64,000 nucleotides of DNA, taken from the NCBI RefSeq assembly GCF_007748095.1, contig NZ_CP036287.1, forward strand, positions 372,001 through 436,000, given 5' to 3'. Below are positions 59,966 to 64,000 of this stretch, in pieces. This stretch comes from Engelhardtia mirabilis. GTDB lineage: Bacteria; Planctomycetota; UBA1135; GCA-002686595. Numbering within the stretch: the stretch's first letter is position 1; each line of letters opens with the position of its first letter. The notes under the pieces are model-generated. The model was not told where the DNA came from, did no database searches, and saw only the letters and a list, made by a program, of their open reading frames with translations. The position numbers and the translations under genes are program-made.

Positions 59966-62900
59966 TTGAGAGCTTTCTGTGCCACTCTGTTCGCCTTAAT
60001 CGCCCTGGTGGCGGTCGTGTGGCTCGCTTCGACGGCGAACGAAGGTTCCCACGCTGGTCATGGCGTCGCGTTCGAGCTGAACGGCGCCCCCGATGCCGAA
60101 TCGACGAGCGGCCCGGCCCTCGATGCCGCCGCGCATGGCGCCCAGGATCCGACCTCGATTGCCGCGGGTAGCGAACCCCAGGCCGACGGCCAACTGCGAA
60201 GGCCGATCGCGTCCGATCCGGTCGGGGCCGGCCTGCGAGTGGTCGACGAGGACGGCGCGCCCATCGACGGCGCGACCGTGCGCTTCACCCCGTGGCACCC
60301 GCAGCACTGGGCGCTCGGGACCGGCGCGGCTCTGCCCGCGACAGCCGACCTCGAGTCGGCCACGGAGCTTCGAACGACCGACGAGGGCGGCTCGTGCGAC
60401 GCTCCCAGCGGCAATCCGATCTACGGGTCGGCCTACTTCGGGTCCGTGGTCTGGGCTGCACGGCCCGGCTCCCGAGTCGCCGGCCGCACCGCGCCCTACC
60501 AGGACAGCTCGCCCCTGTTCGACGGTGAGCTGACCCTCGAGCGAGCGCCGCCCGCCGTCGCAACGGTCGTCGACGGCGGCCTGCAGCCCGTCCCCGACGC
60601 GCGAATCGAAGTCCGACTCCCCGCCATCACGACCCTCGGCACCGCCGATCGGCCGCGCCTCGTCCACGCGCGGTCCATGTTCCACTGGCTCGGGCAGAGC
60701 GGCCCGACCGGCGACTGCGAGCTGCCCGCGGCACCGCTCGACGACTCGGGCCTGCCGGACCTCGTGTTGGTCCGCGCGGTCCACGGCGGGTCCCTCTCCG
60801 GTTGGACCGCGGTGCGGCCGGGGGACCAGGTCACCCTCACGCTGGAAGCCGCCTTCGAACTCCAGGGGCTGGCCCCCGGTTCGCAAGACTGGCTCGGCGA
60901 GTACGCCACTCCCCCCGCCGTCGTCGTCGATTGCGACACGGGCGCGGGCTGGGAGCGGCTGACGACTTGCGCGCTGCGTCCCGACACGAGCTTCGGGCCC
61001 TTCCAGGTGCCATTCAGGGAGGGCGCCGCCTACCGCGTGTGGCTCGACGGCGACACGTGCGAGCCCGCGGAGGCGCGACTGACGAACGTGAGGCCCGGCA
61101 CGCAACGGTCGATCACGCTCGAGGCGACCCTCGGCTGGCCGTTGTGGATCCAGGTGCTCGCGCGGGCCACGGGCGAGGCCCTGCTCGACGGGGACGTCAG
61201 CTTCGAGTGGCGAGGCGCCGGCGGTCGGATGGAGCGTCGGGCCTGGCTCGACGAACTCGACGGCTCGCGGTTGCACGTCGCCCGGGGCCTGCCGGAGTCG
61301 GTCCCCCTGACCGTGACGGTGCACGCCGCGGGCTACGCCGCCGCGACCCTGGACGGACTCGAGCTCCCGGCCAGCGCCTCCCAGGTCCACCAGCTCTCGC
61401 TCGACTCGGCCGCGCCCCTGCACGGTCGCGTGACGGGTCTCGATCCGCTGCCGGCCGCCATCGACCTGCTGGTCGGCCGCCACGACGCCAGGCCGGCCGT
61501 GCGACACCGCGTCGAACTCCGACCCGACGGGACCTTCGACGCCGCCGAGGCTCCCGTCGGAGAGCTCTGGTGCGCCGCCGTCACCCCGGCGGGCGGACGC
61601 TCCACGATCGCGAACGTCGGCGAGGTCCGCTTCGCCGACCTCGCCTTCGCCGACCGCATGGCGCTTGCGGGCACCGTCGTCGATCGGGAGACCGGCGTGC
61701 CGATCGACGAGGCGTGGGTCGTTCCCGCGCTGCTCGTCGGCGAGCGCAGCGTGCCCGCCGGTCGAGCGGCCCCCGTCGACGCGACCGGACGCTTCCGGAT
61801 CGACTTCGGCCCGACTTCCACCGATGGCGTGGCGGTTCTGGTCGAAGCGCCGGGCTACTCGTCGGCGACCCGGGTCGTCGCGTCCAGCGCTGCACCCTTC
61901 GACCTCGGGCAGGTGCGCCTGGCGCCAGCCATCGGCGCCGTCCTGGTCTTCGAATCCGAGCTCGGCCGATCGATCCCCCGAGCGTCTTTCCGCGCGGATG
62001 GACCGTCGGTGGTCGAGCAGCGCCTGCTCGACGACACGGGGCGAGTGGAACTCGGCGACGTCGCCCTGGGCAGCTACCAGGCAACCCTCGAGGTCCCCGG
62101 CGAAGACCTCGCCAGGGGGATCAGCTTCGATGTCCGCAGGGACGACGACCAGATCCGGGTCCCCCTGGATGGCCCGGGGTCGATCGGGGTCGCGTTGCCC
62201 TCCGCGGGCACGTCGAGCGGCCGATGGCGCTGCGAGTTGAGCGCCGCGACGTCGAGGTTCGGTTTGATCCTGCAGCGCCACGTCGCGGCATCCGCGACCG
62301 CGGTCGAGTTCACCGGCCTCCCGCTGCTCGACTGGCGCGTCGACCTCGTCGACGAGGACTCCGGTTCGATCGTCGACTCGACCGCGGCGCCCCTTTCGGA
62401 GGCCGCTCCCCACGCCGACGTCAGCCTGTCCGCGTCTGCGGCGGCCTTCTGGATCCGCGTGGTCGACGCGAGCGGTGCACCGGTCGCCGGCGCCAGGGTC
62501 GTCGGACGCGACGCCTTGGCGACCAGTGCCTGGTTCCAAGCCCAAACCGACGTCAACGGACTCGCTGTCTACCGCGCCGAAGTGCCGGACGACCTCGTGC
62601 TCGACGTCGTGGGCCCCGCGGGCGGCTCGGCCCTCGCGACACCGGCGGGGCCCGACGCTCGAGCGCTGCACACGGCCTCCGAAGACCCGTTCGTCGTGCC
62701 GCTGCAGTCGAACTGCACCGCCGCCGTGCGCCTGACTGGCGTCGACGGCGAGCCACTCGAGGGAATCGAGGTCCAGTTCTTCACGGAGACCCGCACCGAT
62801 CGCCTGGGCCCGCCGGTCCAGAGCGACTTGGACGGTCTCGCGAGACTCGAGGGCGTCGGCGCGGGGCGGACCCACATCGTCGTCGAGGACGCACGCTTCG

Positions 62901-63262
62901 TCCCGGCCCTGTGGCGCGCGACCGCCGCGCCCGAGCCCGAGGTCGCGCAGTTGACGCTCTATCGACGCTCGCCGCTCACCGTGCGCGTCCTCGACGCGGA
63001 GCTCGAGCCCGTGCCCGCGGCGACGATCTCGACGCGCTTCGAGCCCTTCGGCACCCACGCCCTCGAGGCCTTCGATTGGTACGGCATGCACTCGAGCCCC
63101 GAGGGCTACGTCACCGGCGCCGACGGAATCTGCGCCATCTCAGGCGTGCCCGAGGGGGAGCTGCGCTTGACGGTCACGGCCGGTGCAGCCGTCGCGGAGT
63201 TCGACGTGCAGGCGAGGCCGGGGGAGACGGGGGCCATCGATCTCGTGGTGCAAGGCGACTGA
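59966..63262 (+). CDS. Large exported CarboxypepD_reg-like repeat protein, cassette copy 2
   Basis: A 1,098-residue paralogue of 35372-38623. An N-terminal hydrophobic signal/anchor (about 4-23, FCATLFALIALVAVVWLAST) and a low-complexity linker precede beta-sandwich units with signatures such as LRVVDEDGAPIDGATVRFTP, IRVVDASGAPVAGARVVGRD and VRVLDAELEPVPAATISTRF. The last 110 residues, with VTGADGICAISGVPEGELRL, align with copy 1. TTG at 59966 is taken as start (GGGGA about 10 nt upstream); an ATG at 59955 leads in another frame to a stop after four codons (CGT TGA) overlapping this TTG. No catalytic motif is visible. Confidence 0.78.
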   Translation: MRAFCATLFALIALVAVVWLASTANEGSHAGHGVAFELNGAPDAESTSGPALDAAAHGAQDPTSIAAGSEPQADGQLRRPIASDPVGAGLRVVDEDGAPIDGATVRFTPWHPQHWALGTGAALPATADLESATELRTTDEGGSCDAPSGNPIYGSAYFGSVVWAARPGSRVAGRTAPYQDSSPLFDGELTLERAPPAVATVVDGGLQPVPDARIEVRLPAITTLGTADRPRLVHARSMFHWLGQSGPTGDCELPAAPLDDSGLPDLVLVRAVHGGSLSGWTAVRPGDQVTLTLEAAFELQGLAPGSQDWLGEYATPPAVVVDCDTGAGWERLTTCALRPDTSFGPFQVPFREGAAYRVWLDGDTCEPAEARLTNVRPGTQRSITLEATLGWPLWIQVLARATGEALLDGDVSFEWRGAGGRMERRAWLDELDGSRLHVARGLPESVPLTVTVHAAGYAAATLDGLELPASASQVHQLSLDSAAPLHGRVTGLDPLPAAIDLLVGRHDARPAVRHRVELRPDGTFDAAEAPVGELWCAAVTPAGGRSTIANVGEVRFADLAFADRMALAGTVVDRETGVPIDEAWVVPALLVGERSVPAGRAAPVDATGRFRIDFGPTSTDGVAVLVEAPGYSSATRVVASSAAPFDLGQVRLAPAIGAVLVFESELGRSIPRASFRADGPSVVEQRLLDDTGRVELGDVALGSYQATLEVPGEDLARGISFDVRRDDDQIRVPLDGPGSIGVALPSAGTSSGRWRCELSAATSRFGLILQRHVAASATAVEFTGLPLLDWRVDLVDEDSGSIVDSTAAPLSEAAPHADVSLSASAAAFWIRVVDASGAPVAGARVVGRDALATSAWFQAQTDVNGLAVYRAEVPDDLVLDVVGPAGGSALATPAGPDARALHTASEDPFVVPLQSNCTAAVRLTGVDGEPLEGIEVQFFTETRTDRLGPPVQSDLDGLARLEGVGAGRTHIVVEDARFVPALWRATAAPEPEVAQLTLYRRSPLTVRVLDAELEPVPAATISTRFEPFGTHALEAFDWYGMHSSPEGYVTGADGICAISGVPEGELRLTVTAGAAVAEFDVQARPGETGAIDLVVQGD

Positions 63263-63387
63263 TTCGCTTGGTCGCCGAGCGCGTGCCCACGCGGACGTCA
63301 ACGGCTGCGACCAGTGGCGTTCGTCGCGGTGTTCGCGTCGAGCCTGCCCGAGGGGGTCACTGCGGCGGCCAGCGCGGATCCTGGTGG

Positions 63388-64000
63388 CTAGCCCTCCGCC
63401 CATCGCAGTCGATGGGTGGCCCCGATCGCCGCCACCCGGTCCTCGGGAACCCCCGCGGTCGCCGCGTGCTCGGGCCAGGCGCGCACGGCCTCGATCGTCG
63501 CGTCGAGGATCCGCCGCGCGCGACCTCGCACCAGGCCGGCGCTGCGCTCGGCCGCGGTCAGGTCGGCGAGGGTGAAGTCGTCCCGCTTTCCCGCGAGCGA
63601 CATCTGGTGGCGGCCCGTCCATGTGCCGTTCGGGTTGTAGGCGTAGGTCACGTCGAAGGCGGGGGCGAGGCTCCAGCGTCCGCGGCGGTCCATCAGGAAG
63701 GCGACGTTCTTGGTGTGGTCGTCCTGGTTGCGCGCGACGACGTTGAACACGGCGCGGCGCAAGAGTTGCTCGACCTCCGCGGCGCCCAGGCCGATCCGCC
63801 GCGCCACGTCGAAGGCCTGCTCCCAGGCGTGGGCGCCAGGCAGGTTGAAGTCCAGGTGGGCCAGGGCGCACAGGGACTGCATGTGGAGCTTGGCGCCGCG
63901 CTCGGTGCGATCGAAGCGGCGCGTGGCGAAGTGCGCGCGCCCGCCCTCGATCAACAGGCGGCACTCGCTCATGGGCACACCCGCCGCGACGGCCATGCGG
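63388..64000 (-). CDS. HipA-like Ser/Thr kinase, C-terminal part (5' end outside window)
   Basis: The last ~204 residues of a HipA-family kinase. Recognisable motifs are MSECRLLIEGGRAHFATRRF, NVVARNQDDHTKNVAFLMDR (catalytic Asp/Asn loop), LAPAFDVTYAYNPNG (metal-binding Asp) and HQMSLAGKRDDF. HipA kinases phosphorylate tRNA synthetases or other proteins and form toxin-antitoxin pairs with HipB; the partner would lie beyond the window. The frame remains open to base 64000, so ATG 63996 is internal. Confidence 0.92.
   Translation of the reverse strand, partial: RMAVAAGVPMSECRLLIEGGRAHFATRRFDRTERGAKLHMQSLCALAHLDFNLPGAHAWEQAFDVARRIGLGAAEVEQLLRRAVFNVVARNQDDHTKNVAFLMDRRGRWSLAPAFDVTYAYNPNGTWTGRHQMSLAGKRDDFTLADLTAAERSAGLVRGRARRILDATIEAVRAWPEHAATAGVPEDRVAAIGATHRLRWAEG

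Noticed and set aside
59996..63091. 1,031-residue minus-strand frame
   Set aside because: Antisense of the exported repeat protein, which has a signal and a paralogue; the minus frame has neither.
1..64000. tRNA, rRNA, CRISPR array or complete insertion sequence
   Set aside because: No T-loop-type sequence, rRNA core, regularly spaced repeat array or transposase frame was recognised on either strand; short or divergent RNAs could be missed by eye.

Overview
The window is about 64 kb of very GC-rich bacterial DNA, densely coding on both strands, with no rRNA, tRNA or CRISPR seen. The gene mix suggests a planctomycete-like bacterium, probably marine. It has an ECF sigma factor and a receptor-type Ser/Thr kinase of the kind that usually sit together in that phylum, several ECF sigma factors tied to large secreted carboxypeptidase-regulatory-like (CarboxypepD_reg) repeat proteins, large secreted FG-GAP and peptidase-like proteins, and a Na+-type N-ATPase operon. 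The phylum call is an inference from gene content; no marker gene was available to test it.

Layout. 1-4.4 kb: an ECF sigma factor and a membrane Ser/Thr kinase on the minus strand, with an opposite-strand amidoligase / class I glutamine amidotransferase / YqaA-like membrane protein operon between them. 4.4-10 kb: a small conserved-looking protein, a secreted gingipain-like (C25) protein whose catalytic residues look lost, and a sigma factor fused to an ectodomain. 10-17.4 kb: housekeeping and metabolic genes (AMP/thymidine phosphorylase-like plus PRPP synthetase-like, RNB ribonuclease, Tat-type epimerase-like protein, RF3). 17.4-21.5 kb: a small secreted protein, a 100-bp hairpin, a second sigma-ectodomain fusion and a 167-bp MITE-like element that supplies its stop codon. 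21.5-28.6 kb: a coiled-coil lipoprotein-like membrane protein with eight 11-residue repeats, unknown proteins, a secreted protein and a gene remnant. 28.6-32.5 kb: a YtrA-type GntR regulator / ABC ATPase / permease operon with a palindromic operator, and a YchJ-type protein.

33.1-38.6 kb and 58.0-63.3 kb carry two copies of one gene cassette: a divergent sigma-like protein, a helical soluble protein, a small secreted Pro/Gly-rich peptide (tandemly duplicated in the first copy) and a roughly 1,090-residue exported repeat protein. With the two fused proteins at 7.5 and 18.2 kb, the window holds four pairings of a sigma or sigma-like module with CarboxypepD_reg-type ectodomains. This is the best candidate for an undescribed system here.

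Between the two cassettes lie an SNF2 helicase with a SWIM zinc finger and an eleven-gene, translationally coupled operon, ackA-xfp-atpDCQRBEFAG. It links phosphoketolase and acetate kinase (acetyl-phosphate to ATP) to a complete N-type ATPase whose c subunit carries the Na+-ligand signature. After it come a MOSC protein, a secreted FG-GAP protein and, past the second cassette, a HipA-like kinase cut by the window end. All functions are read by eye from sequence motifs; no database search was run.
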